Position numbers and translations under genes: made by a program. Shown in pieces: positions 46,244 through 56,849 of a stretch of DNA of 64,000 nt. The notes under the pieces are model-generated. The model was not told where the DNA came from and did not search any database. It worked only from the letters and a program-made list of their open reading frames with translations. Source of the stretch: Dipteronia dyeriana (lineage: Eukaryota > Streptophyta > Magnoliopsida > Sapindales > Sapindaceae); NCBI GenBank assembly GCA_032871835.1, contig CM065298.1:10403596-10467595 (forward strand), in the 5' to 3' direction. Positions within the stretch are counted from its first letter, which is position 1, and each line of letters starts with the position of its first letter.

Positions 46244-47155
46244 TGTTGACGGTGATTTTTGGATCGTATAGGATTGATCACGCATTTGACAGGTTTTGTG
46301 GATTGTTGAAGATGTAAAGGAGAAAATAGAAAAAAGGAAAAATCATACATACATAAGTTTACGTGGTAAAACCCCAATGTGGGGAACCATCCATGCTTAC
46401 TGGTGATGGCGAGAAGAAATCACTATGATGAAACGATTGCACACTCAATCTCTCCTTTTTGGCGTATCTCTCTCTTGCCTTGTATATCTTTTCTACAGGT
46501 GGTTATAATTTTATCGTTATATCTTTTTTTACAGTAAGATTATGGGTCTATATATATGTGCATAAAACCCTAATTTTTTTATACAAATATGGAAAGATGA
46601 TAGTATTTAATTAGAACTGGTTACTTGTTGAAGTCGTATTTGTCTTCTTTCCTATTTCAGAGATCTTGTGTATTGAATTAGAATCTACGTAGGATTCTAG
46701 TTGAATAGTCTGTTTAGGACTTATTTCCTAATCGGTGTGCAGTCTTTTAGAAGAGCATATTTGTTGTTTGATTTGGACTCTTTAATATGTAGGAGGAAAT
46801 AGTAATATTTCCTTATTGGAATATGATTCTAGTTTCCTTGTCTAAGTAAGAAAATTCTTCTTCGTATTTGAGTCGTAGTTGCCTTTAATGTCTCATGCGT
46901 GCTATCTAATTAATCCCTATCAAACTTCTTTTTTCCCGATCGGATGGTCCCGACCAAGTCGTCTTTACCCTATCGACTAGTTTTCCCGACCAGGTTATTT
47001 GTACCCGATCGGTTAGCTTCCCCGACCATCTTGGGTATTCTTGTCTTGGCCTTGAGATAATCTATTAATTGCCTTTGGTTGATCTTTTCTGACTCCTGTG
47101 ACGTGGTATATCCAATAATGTTGATTTGTCATGCTATCAAAAAATCCCTATAACA
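46244..47155 (-). mobile_element. 5' LTR of the gag-only element
   Basis: 912 bp, TGTTGACGGTG to CTATAACA, with a TATA element on the minus strand at 46548-46558 (CATATATATAG). Confidence 0.9.
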
Positions 47156-47280
47156 AAAGTTAATAGTCCAACTTGGTCAAACCCTAACGGTAGGGGAAGA
47201 CGGGGAAGTGGGTGTCAATTATTGATAAAATTGTTTTTGAGTGTCAATTGACAAACCTCAAGTAGGTTTCCAATAATTGC

Positions 47281-47721
47281 TTCAAAAAATATGGATATTT
47301 TATATTTAATTATATAATATATTAAATATAAAATTTATTTCCTAGCCTAATTTTCTAGGATTTTGGTTTTAGAAGAACTAAATTTTTAGGGTCTGAGATT
47401 GTTATATATATATATAATGGAAAAAGAAAAGAAGAAGAAGAATTTGAAGAAGAGAAGCAAAAGAAGAAGAAGAAGAAGAAGAAGAAGAATAGTGACGATT
47501 GACGAACGAAGTAGAAGAAAAAAAAAGTTCAAACAAATAAAATGAAAAACAAAGAAAACATGTTTAACATCGGTTTTGTTTTAAAATTTTAACACCGGTT
47601 TTGTTTAAAATAAATAAATAAATGAAAAACAATTAACAAATATGAATTCGAAATCGTTTTTGTAAGACGAAAACAAAAAAAAAAAACAAAAATTTGGTAC
47701 TGGACAGGCCCTTATAAGGCT
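47281..47721. other. AT- and purine-rich stretch, no gene
   Basis: It holds a (GAA)n microsatellite at about 47461-47489 and a GAAAACAAAA-rich piece (47560-47725). That piece ends ACAGGCCCTTA and resembles one end of the GGGCCYGTT MITE type. Confidence 0.5.
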
Positions 47722-47993
47722 CACTCATTCTTTTCGTGTCGAGTCCCCCATCAAATTATACTTCATTGTGTACAATTTAGATCAACCTCAATTTTTTTAA
47801 AGTAATCCAACTATTACAATACATGTACGGTCCCGATATCTTCTTCCACAAACGGGAGAAAACTTCCCAGACATGCTTCTAAGATGCTTATGGTGGGATT
47901 TGAACTCTTGACCACAAATGTGAAAAGGAGGTTCTCAACCACCTAGTGATGTTCAGATAAACCAATCTCATTTTATCCCATCATATATAGTCC
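47722..47993 (-). repeat. SINE-like unit, copy 1
   Basis: On the minus strand: GGTGGTTGAG (A-box-like, near 47935), then GAGTTCAAATCCCACC (B-box-like, 47895-47907), then an AT-rich body. The spacing of about 35 bp fits an RNA polymerase III promoter. A second copy lies at 50308-50600 in the same orientation. Only the solo LTR at 47994-50117 and its flank separate them. Confidence 0.5.
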
Positions 47994-50117
47994 TGATGGA
48001 CACATTGTTGCAATGTCGTCAAATATAAATATTTAAGTTTGGTCTTGTAAGGCACAAGTCACAGAGACTAGCACATCGGCTAGCAATGGATCATTCCACA
48101 AGGAGGTAAGATTCATCGACCTTCTCTCAGTTCTAGCTATTATTACAATATGTCGAGCGAACTCGTGTGTTGTGTGTGCGGAAAAGTGAATAATAATATA
48201 ACAAAATAAATTACATAAATAATATATATAATGATAGATGGAATGAAGATATGCATGAAATGTGGTACACTAGAGAAACGACTCAATCGTGACAATCCTC
48301 CTAATTACGCTGTAGACTCACCTAGTCCCTCAAATGTGCAAGTATATCATAAGGTCGTATCTCATTAATTAATCTCTAATCTCTCTCGATGTCTTGGAGA
48401 AAGCATCCATATATACCTAATATCTCTCTCAAGTAATCCGGACAATATACATGAATCCATTGAGCCTTTTGGAATACGCTAGCCTAGTGGTTCTAGCACT
48501 TTCTAGTCAAGTATAGTGAATGTTTATCTAAGCATTGTCAAATACGTCTCCTCTCGATTCATAGCATTCAACCATATATCATTTACAAAGTGATCAAGCA
48601 AATAAAGGTTGTAAGCACTTTAAACATTCATATAACAACACAAACACAAGAAAAATATTGGTGGTCTTTATTTTTAAGTCAAGGATTCAGTTTAGTCAAC
48701 TCCCTAAGATGACTAAACATGGGGAACAAGTTTACCTAACAATTACATGCAACAATGTGATTGTTATACCATTAAGAACATTCAATTTAGATTAAAGGTT
48801 CATCCTCTTGATTTGAGAATATTTCTCACAATCAATTCATCACCTAATCCGGCCAAGGATGGATAATCGTGTCTTAGTACAAAGACCCATTAAACACAAG
48901 GATATGAACCAGGATCAATTTAGCAACTAAAAGCCTGAACTGAAATCTTTTATACTCTTTGGGGCTAAAATCCCTAACACTCAAATTACTCAATACATGA
49001 CATTTCAAGTCATCCATCAATCAATCAATCAACAATCATGGGTATCTAATTTTTACTCTAAATTACAGCTATTCCTAAACCTAATCATGGGCATATATTG
49101 ATTTCTAACCATTCACACACAAACATGTCATAATAAGAGCATAAATCACGTACATCAATTAGCAAAACAAAACCCAAATGAATTTATGAACAAAATACAT
49201 ATATATATATTACACATGTGAAAGGTTTACAAATTCTCAAATCAGGGTTACACATCAAAGACAATAAGAAATACAAAGAAATGAGCAAATAAGAGCAAAC
49301 CCTTGAGGACAAGTCCTCCAAGGATGCTTCTAGCCTTCCTAGCTCAAATTTGGCTCCTAAATACTTGCAATATACTCTAAGATGGATGGAGAAAGTGTTA
49401 AATTGATGTGTGGAGGTGTATGGTGAGCTCCCATAGAGGAAAAACCTCTATGGGAGCAAGATCTCTTCTATTTTGAGGAAGAAGATGATGAAGATGGAAG
49501 AAAAGAGAAGTTCGGGTATGAAAGAGAGAGAAGAGGGGAAGAGAGGTTTGAAGAATGAAGAGAAAATAGGGTATTAATAGTGTGGGAGGTTAGGACATGA
49601 CTTTAGGGCGAAAAGATAAGAATATCCTTTAGAAAATGGCTGAAAAAGCAATTATGGGTCGTCACGCTGTACGTATCAACTGGCGTACTGCAAATCACAA
49701 TTTTTGAGTTTTCTACCCATTTTTGCGGTACGGAAATTGGTTTCATGCGGTACTCGTACAGCGTAGCTCTGCATATCGTTATGAAAACGACTATAACTTC
49801 CTCTAGAAACCTCGGAATCGTGATCTGTAAAGTGAGTTGAAAAGTAGACATCCGGGGCTTTCCGAAATATGGTTAAGGGAAATGTAATTCAATCAAAAGA
49901 GAGAGATATGATATTTCAAAGTTGAGTGTTCTACACGAGCCACTCCAATTTCAACTCTTTTTACCTCCAAAACTCTTCAATTAACTCAAATACCATCCGT
50001 AAGGAATATGTACCTACACAAAGCTTACAAACACATCAAATACCAAAATATGCTTGAAAACAATAACAAAGGCTAGGAAATGAGGACCTCAAATAGGTAT
50101 ATAAATCATTTCTATCA
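47994..50117 (-). mobile_element. Solo LTR (family A, copy 2)
   Basis: On the minus strand it runs from TGATAGAAATGATTTATATA to GTGTCCATCA, matching both ends and the interior of 4220-7658. Flanks GGAGT and GGACT (50118-50122 and 47989-47993 on the minus strand) agree at four of five bases. It is 2124 bp and lacks the MITE, TG array and 129-bp duplication of copy 1. The AGTCC flank lies at the edge of the SINE-like unit. Confidence 0.75.
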
Positions 50118-50307
50118 ACTCCCAATGTAATCTTTTTATATATATATCGAGGATCTCGGACTTCGTCCAGGCACCCATCCGTCTGTCCTCTGGTCCACCC
50201 CCCAAAAATGAAAACAGTTAACAAACGTGAATTCTAAATCATTTTCAGAAGACTAAAACAAAACAACCCAAAAAGTCGATACTAGACAGACCTTTATAAT
50301 GCTCACT

Positions 50308-50600
50308 CATTGTTTTCGTGTCGCGTCCCACGTCAAATTATACTTCATTGTGTACAATTTAGATCAATCTTATTTAAAAAAAAAAAAAAAGTAATCCAAC
50401 TATTACAGTATATGTATGGTCCCAATATCTACTGCCACAAACAGGAGAAAACTTCCCAGACATGCTTCTAAGATGCTTATGGTGGGATTCAAACTCTTAA
50501 CCACAAACGTGTGAGGGATGTGCTCAACCACCTATGCTATGTGATGATGTGAAGATCGATAAATCTCATTTTATCCCATCATAAATAGTCCTTACATATT
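50308..50600 (-). repeat. SINE-like unit, copy 2
   Basis: It shares TTATACTTCATTGTGTACAA, AGTAATCCAACTATTACA, CCCAGACATGCTTCTAAGA and TTTTATCCCATCAT in order with 47740-47990. The B-box-like word is at 50484-50496. A following tail (ATATCGAGGATCCCGGACTT, CCATCCGTCTGTCCTC) also recurs after the solo LTR at 50140-50185, so the duplicated unit includes the tail. Confidence 0.5.
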
Positions 50601-50749
50601 TTTTTTTTTAATATCGAGGATCCCGGACTTCGTCCAGACATCCATCCGTCTGTCCTCTTCAACTGTATGACACACCCATGACCAATAAGTTGGTCTGATG
50701 GCCTATTTGTTGGTTGTTGTAAAGTAAGACAGATGAAAAACTCCGACCC

Positions 50750-51058
50750 ACAACACATTTAACTAGGGTACGGAGAAATGGGGCGGTGGGAGGTCCTCCT
50801 CCTCGAAAATTAGGTACAACATATTTTACTGCTTGTCACGAATTAGGTACATACAACCAGGGATGGCCATAGGAAAATGCGGGGTATTAACTACTTGCTA
50901 CGAATCAGATACGTACAACTAGGGATGACCATGGGGAGGGGGGGTGTCACGCCACGTTGATAATTAGGTACAACATATTTAACTATGGATGGGTACGGGG
51001 AAATGGGGTGGTGGGAGGTTCCCCCGGTCAAGAATTAGATGCAACATATTCAACTACT
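50750..51058. repeat. Imperfect tandem repeat at the edge of the second duplicated block
   Basis: GAATTAGGTACAACATATT / AACTA followed by GGGTACGGGGAAATGGGG, GGTGGGAGGT and GGGATGACCATGGGG-type words recurs about four times. It stops where homology with 11140 begins. Confidence 0.55.
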
Positions 51059-51154
51059 TAAAACATATACATGTTCTAAAATAGTAATTGATAAGAACAA
51101 AACAAGGAAAGTAATATTATATGGTTAAACCAGAGAAGGTGAAGTACATCCTCA

Positions 51155-53737
51155 TTACTTGCAGAATGAAGCTAATACACGACGTGGAGAATTGGTTGGT
51201 CTTCGTGTGTGAAGAACGGCCCAGTTATCGATCAGCAGAACATCACCTTCCTGCCAGGGAATGGCAACACATTCCTCTTCTAAGATTTTCATACACTCAT
51301 CACAGATATCAGCCGGCAATGGCTTGTCATCCCCAAAAGTGATCGTCTTAAAAGGATCATTCCCATCAATGTTGGCGAACCAAATTTTCCGTTTCCTAGA
51401 TTTTTCATACCTAATCACCGGAAGCGGATCCGTTATTCTTTTCACTCCACCGTCTTCCATCCACTCCAATCTGATTCCCAGCTTGGTTGCCCTGTTGAAA
51501 GATCATTTTCTTTCAATACATGTTCACAAAACAACACAGCATAATTTTGACTTAGAAAACATACTTCCATAGATTAATTTCCAGTTTTCGAACCATCATG
51601 CAAATAGTGAATGATGTTAAGTTTGGACAGAAGATACTTAGGCAACATTGATCCAAAAAAAAAAAATCATACATAACACATTGTAATCATATGACCAGAA
51701 CAAATTAGACCTAGATTGCTCAAATTTCTATAATTTGAAATCGCTGCATGCAGTAAATACTTAGATGAAATTAAGAAAACTTTTTTCAATACAAGTTCAC
51801 AACACAACACAACATAATTTTGACATAGAAAAAAATTCATGGATTAATTTCCGGTTTTCGAGCCATCATTCAAATAGTGAATGATATTTGGTTAGGACAG
51901 AAGATGTTTAGGCTACATTGATCCTAAAAAAAGTCATGCATAACTAATTAACTATATGCATGTAAAATCATATGAGAAGAACAAATTACACCTAGATTGT
52001 TCAAGCCTTAAATTTCTTTAACCTGATTTCAAATCGTTGCGGTAATTAATTAGATTATCAAATCACAAACCTTTCCTCAGCAACACTCTTGTCTACGGTC
52101 GAGAAAACGGATTTCCAACTGCGGCCACCTACATTTGAAAGATCATCGTCCTCTCCTAATAAAACTGAATAAATCAATCCGTTCTCCTCCAATTTCTCAA
52201 CGAATTCGGGATACCTCTGTTGAATTCTCTCGTAAACAATGTGGCTCAAGGCTATGGGAGTTTCTCCCCCACTAGTTGGAGCTACTTCACAGAAGAAAAA
52301 CAATTTGGATGGAGGGTCCAGCTCCTGTTGAGTCAAAAGTAAATATTGGAGCAATAACAAACGTAAATTTTTTATGGAGAATCAACTAATAGGCATGCAA
52401 TATCCCTAAAGGCCTTGAAGTGCTTTTAATTAAGAAAAAATGTTACTCTACAGAAGCACTTCCAAACTCATTTTCAAATAGAGAGAACAACTAGATCTAC
52501 CATCTACAAAAGCACTTCCAAACAAGTAACACGGCAACACGGAATAAAAGATAATAATTTTGTGACCAACATGGCAACAGGCATCAAATTATCAACTAAT
52601 TTTATATGTAGATTTTATGATGATATATCAAATTTCACTAAAAATGTAAAAGTTGTTACAATCACAAAACATCATGGCATGTTTGGCACACCATATGGGG
52701 ACAGGACTGTAATATTGGATTAAATTTAATACTTTACATCGTTTGGTAACGATAGTGTTAGACGGTATTTGTTTTCATAGTGTAATTTTTTATTTAAATT
52801 AAATATTTATAAATTTTTAAGTTTAAATTTGAATTTAAAAATAAAAAAAAAATTAAAAATACTATTTATAAGAAGGTTGATGGAAAAAAAATATCAGAAA
52901 TTTATTTTAAAGAAAAAAAAATGGGGTGTAGATCCAAACCGTCTATCATCCAATCTAGATCTCCACATGAAGATCCAATGGATGGATTTTCTTTTTGGGG
53001 GGCGAGCCTCTCCAACGCAAGATCTCTATCGCACAATGGAGATCCAAGCGGTGAAATCTCCACTGCGATGAAGATCGTGATGGGAGTCTGCTGGCCTCCG
53101 TTCATGTAGAAGACTGGTGGGCTCTTGAAGAGATGAGGCCAAGCAGCCTTGCCTCACATACTTTATTATTATTGTTTTTTTTTTTTTTTTTTTTTTTCAA
53201 AGACTAAAGCGGTTTTGTAACACCTTTCCTACCGTATACTAAATCAGTACATGTATACCACGGTTTACTGCAACTATAAATTATTATCAAACACTGTACA
53301 GTACTAAATTAGTATTTTGTTAATCATGTACGGTACAGTGCACCAAACAAGTACCAAATGTAAAAACAAACCTCAGCCATTTCATGGTGGAAACTGATGG
53401 GTTGGTCAGGTGGTGACTCATTGGCTGTAAAGACACGACCCACAATGTTGGTCCGAGGAGCCGAATCACCCATGTGGGGTAGCTCCTCGTACCCAAAAGC
53501 TTCAACGACGGCGTTAAAGTCCTTTGCTGTCTTGATATCAAACCCTCTGAAAATTACAGTCCCTGTTTTGTGAAGCAAAGAATCCAGAAATGGTTTCTGG
53601 GTCTTGATGGCTTCCGTCAGGTGGGAGACAGAACATGGAACTGCTGTTTTTGGGTTTGGAGACAGAACTGAAGGGAAAGGGATGGAATTGTAGTATTTTT
53701 GTTGTGGGATTTGGGTTTCTGCGAAATGATCTGCCAT
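51155..53737 (-). CDS. Clavaminate-synthase-like Fe(II)/2OG dioxygenase, copy 2
   Basis: The exons are 53372-53737, 52071-52324 and 51155-51491 (366, 254 and 337 nt, the same as copy 1), giving 318 residues without a stop. Introns 52325-53371 and 51492-52070 have GT-AG ends. The start is ATG at 53735-53737 and the stop is TAA at 51155-51157. The metal ligands H117-x-E119 (SFHHEMAE) and H301 (NWAVLHTR), and R310/R311, are kept. By eye 34 of 318 residues differ from copy 1, 14 of them in exon 1. Several cluster near the active site (R113P, G115S, L120M, Q122E). Intron 2 is twice the length of that in copy 1 because of an internal duplication. The role is an oxygenase of unknown substrate, probably cytosolic since no targeting signal is visible. 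Confidence 0.9.
51505..52070. repeat. 273-bp tandem duplication within intron 2 of copy 2
   Basis: TTCAATACATGTTCACAAAAC at 51512 and TTCAATACAAGTTCACAACAC at 51785 start two similar blocks. Each has GATTAATTTCC, AAATAGTGAATGATAT and GAACAAATTA. Copy 1 has one block. Confidence 0.85.
53171..53197. repeat. Poly-T run in intron 1 of copy 2
   Basis: About 24-27 Ts. The matching place in copy 1 (about 13216) has a short T run. Confidence 0.8.
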
Positions 53738-53809
53738 GCTTGTTTTCTTTGAATCTCTGAAAAAAAAAACTACTCGTGATTCTCATCGGCCTTATGCACT
53801 ATGGAAATC

Positions 53810-53815
53810 TTTATA
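53810..53815 (-). promoter_or_regulatory. Candidate TATA box of dioxygenase copy 2
   Basis: TATAAA on the minus strand lies about 75 bases upstream of the ATG, as in copy 1. Confidence 0.5.
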
Positions 53816-53890
53816 TGCATATTCAATTTTTATATATTTGCCCCACTGTCATTTTATAATATATTAAGATTAAAAAAAAAGTGTTAGAGG

Positions 53891-54539
53891 TAGGGGTGGC
53901 AACAAGACGGATTGGACCCCATATCTGAAACCTGCCTCATACCCGACCCGAAATGAGAAGAAGTACCCCATACCCGACCCAAATGACCCATTTCATTTGT
54001 TTCTAATAAATATATTTTCAAACCACTAAATATACAAATTTTTTACCATATAATTGAATTTTAGGATATTGATTTAAATTTTAATATTCAATTAAATTTT
54101 AAAATACATTTAAATTTAAAAAAATAGACAATGTTTTTATTGGAAATTTAAATATACACTTAAATACAATCATACACTTTTGAAAAACATTTTAACATAT
54201 ACTTGAAATTCTTACAGAAACTTAAATTTAATATAACACAACATCTGAGTTTAATAAATTTTAAATTCAAACATAACATGCATGTAGGTAAAAAAACAAA
54301 GAGATTGGATATTTGTTTTTCCTCTATATTTTTAAAATTAAAAAAATAAATATATAAATACCAGGTGAAATGGGGTGGGTAGGGGCATATGGGGTTGACC
54401 CATACCTGACCCGTTAAAAAACGGGGTCAAACAGTTTATCCGTACCTGGCCCTAGCCCGGTTTTAAGTGTTCCAAAGCCGCACTGAATGGATCTGAGCCC
54501 CGCTGGTTTGGGGCGGATTGGAGATTTTTGTCACCCCTA
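53891..54539. mobile_element. hAT-type MITE upstream of copy 2
   Basis: The ends are TAGGGGTGGCAAC and TTTTTGTCACCCCTA. Flanks GTTAGAGG and GTTAGAGC (53883-53890, 54540-54547) agree at seven of eight bases. It is orthologous to 13908-14606, so it was present before the duplication. Confidence 0.85.
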
Positions 54540-54543
54540 GTTA

Positions 54544-55486
54544 GAGCATCTCCGATGTAAATATGTATTTTTAGGTTTCTAACTAGTAACACATCAACAT
54601 ATATTTTGGATTCACTTTGTCTAATTTTTAAAATTAATGTATATTCTCATCTTCATTGCAATTATCTAAAATAAAATATGTATCAATTTTTAGCCAATTA
54701 TCTTAAAACATTTATTTCACAATTGCTCCTTTTTTATTTTAAATCAAATATGTATCCATTTTGACCAATCATATTACAATATTTATCTCATTCTCTCTCC
54801 TCGTTTATTTAACAATTAGAGCATCTCCAATACAAATATGTATTTTTGAGTTTCTAAATAATCCATATCAGTATTTCTATTCACTATTGGTACACTTTTG
54901 TATTTTTTTTTAGAAATGCATATTCACATCTCCAATGCAATTATCTAAAGTCAAATATGTATTTATTTTATGACCAATTATAATAAAACAATTATTACAT
55001 TCCCTAATCTATTGTATTTTACAATTAAATTAGCTTTAATATTATTAGTTGAAAGAGTTAGAAATCATAGTCAGCATTTCTAGGAGAGTTTCCAGAATTA
55101 GAAACTCAACTCCATATTCTCTAACTTTTTTTACCATATCATCTCCATATTCAACTTAGATAATTGTATTGAAGAGAGTTTTGTTAACTTCTTTAATATC
55201 TATTCTATGTGGCACTCCATTTTCTCCAAATGCATAATAGCATTGGAGATGCTCTTATATAAGGTGTAATATTATTGGTGGAAAAAAATAGAAATTCTAG
55301 CCAACATTTCCAGTATAGTTTCTAAAATTAGAAACTTAACTCCATATTCTCTAAAAAAAAGTTTATCTCATCACCTCCATAATCAAGTTAGATAATTGTA
55401 TTGAAGAGTTTTTTTCTACATCGTTATCTAATTATCCTATGTGACACTCAATTTTCTTCAAATTGATAGTAACATTGGAGATGTTC
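54544..55486. mobile_element. Harbinger/Tourist-like MITE (outer), copy 2
   Basis: It begins GAGCATCTCCGATG and ends CATTGGAGATGTTC, as counterpart of 14611-15113. It is longer because a second element of the same family lies inside. Confidence 0.7.
54819..55254. mobile_element. Harbinger/Tourist-like MITE nested in its own relative
   Basis: The ends are GAGCATCTCCAATAC and GCATTGGAGATGCTC. TTA flanks it on both sides (54816-54818, 55255-55257). The matching site in copy 1 (about 14885) is empty, so this came after the duplication. Confidence 0.8.
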
Positions 55487-56179
55487 TGATATTAGTTATT
55501 CAATCACATCGCTTAATATTATTCTGTCATTCAAATTATTTATTTTCACAATATATTCATGTATAATTTTTTGTATTTTGGAGGGACAAATATAATTTAC
55601 TTATTTATTTGATGGATCCGAATTATATGCTGATCTTACTTTTTTATAATCTAAAACACTTTAAGATAATATTATACATTTTAAGATAATGAAAGTAAAA
55701 AAAAAAAAAAATATCTCAATCATTATTTACATATGACACTATATCTATATAAGCCGGTACAAAGATGGGAATCCAAATTCTTATTCAATACTCTAAGGAG
55801 CTTATTAATATATTTCCTAATAAAACATTACGAAAACTCTATTTGGCTTTAATTTTATTTGATGTGACATTAAATTTTTAACAAACAAAATGAGAGATTG
55901 AGAGAGGTCGTGCTTTCTTAACACGATTTTCATTTATTTATTTAGTTTTCTTTTGTTGTCAATAATACTACCAGCTGCTTGCCAGCTGGGAGCTCGTACA
56001 ATTTTGATTTTAAATGGGGGAGGTGGACAGACTTGGTTTGTAAAAATCAAAAATAGCCTCTCATTTAAAATCTTGTATTTGTGGTCTATCTTGATTTCCT
56101 TTTTATCAGAAATAGGGATATGATGGAAATAAAACTCAAACCCTTCAGACTCGTCTAAACTCAACCCCGTTTGAAACGG
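55487..56179. other. Upstream remainder of the second duplicated block
   Basis: No gene. Homology to 15114-16019 continues to CCAGCTGCTTGC (about 55970). After about 60 unrelated bases it resumes with sequence matching 19995-20090. Confidence 0.55.
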
Positions 56180-56832
56180 ATTTGGAGGGTGAAGATGGTA
56201 ATGTTTAAGGTCTTGTTGTATACCTTTGAGAGAGATTCGAACACTCAAAGAAAGGAAAAGTTTTTTTATTTCTCTCTTGATTGTCTTACATCACTCCACA
56301 ATTACAACACAATCTTCAACCCTTTATATAGGAAAAAAAATAAAACCCTTTATGAGGATGGGGATTTTTTAGGGAAGGTATATCCATCCCATCCCCAGTC
56401 CCCCATTTTCCCCATTTTTCCCCGTCTTCCCGTTTCCCCAGGTCCCCAATTTCCCCGTCAAGTCATAACTAAGTACTTTGAAAAATCTCTAGGGTTAGGT
56501 TTTGAAGGTAAAAAGAGGAAATGTGTTTATATACTTAGGGTTTCAAAGAATAAAAAGTAAAAATAAAATATATATTATAATTATATTTATATATGTTCAA
56601 GGGAAATGGGGATGGGTAAGGCTCCCCCCATCCCCATTTCAATTTGGGGATGATTTTCATCCCCATCCCCCTCCGATTCCCCATTTTTCCCCAAAAACAA
56701 TCCCCAAATGGGGGTGGGGGTGGGGGTGGGGGTGCGAAGATTTGGGGCCTCGGGGAAAAGTATGCATCTCTATTGGAGTTATTTGATGGTCAACTTCTAG
56801 AATTTGTTGTAAGTCAAGTTAAGTTTTCAACA
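56180..56832 (-). mobile_element. 3' LTR of copia C, with an insertion
   Basis: TTGAGAGAGATTCGAACACTC, ACTCCACA and CCCTTTATATAGG match the right LTR. About 56355-56765 is extra, a G/C-run-rich insert (GGGGATGGGG words). After it the LTR continues (TTTGATGGTCAACTTCTAGAA) to GTTTTCAACA. Confidence 0.8.
56355..56765. repeat. CCCCATCCCC-rich insertion with a G-quadruplex motif
   Basis: Left side words (CATCCCATCCCC, TTTCCCCATTTTTCCCC) mirror the right side. At 56709-56733 four GGGGG blocks are separated by single Ts. It is probably a MITE-type insertion in the LTR; exact ends are not defined. Confidence 0.5.
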
Positions 56833-56849
56833 TTCCCTTTTAAACTTGA

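Larger units (their letters stand above)
39921..47155 (-). mobile_element. Gag-only Tat-type LTR retrotransposon (TR-GAG), TSD AAAGT
   Basis: Two similar LTRs (39921-40845 and 46244-47155) are flanked by a perfect AAAGT (39916-39920, 47156-47160). In minus orientation: 5' LTR, leader, gag (46123 to about 44330), a 50-bp tandem repeat zone, a nested solo-LTR-like insertion, the purine tract TTTGAGGGGGTAT beside the 3' LTR, then the 3' LTR. No protease, reverse transcriptase or integrase motif is present anywhere inside, so it would depend on a partner element. Confidence 0.88.
37979..47271. mobile_element. Mutator-like element with nested insertions
   Basis: The left end GGAAACCTACCCGAGG, CAATTGACACT and CTCCTACCGTTAG (37980-38060) is the inverted copy of the right end (about 47165-47271: CCCTAACGGTAGGGG, AGTGTCAATTG, AAGTAGGTTTCC). 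Flanks AGTAATTAC (37970-37978) and AATAATTGC (47272-47280) agree at 7 of 9 bases, the Mutator-like duplication length. Without the nested retrotransposon and MITE the element is about 1.2-1.3 kb. It has no recognised transposase. Its interior contains a direct duplication (38290-38665 and 39530-39915). Confidence 0.7.
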
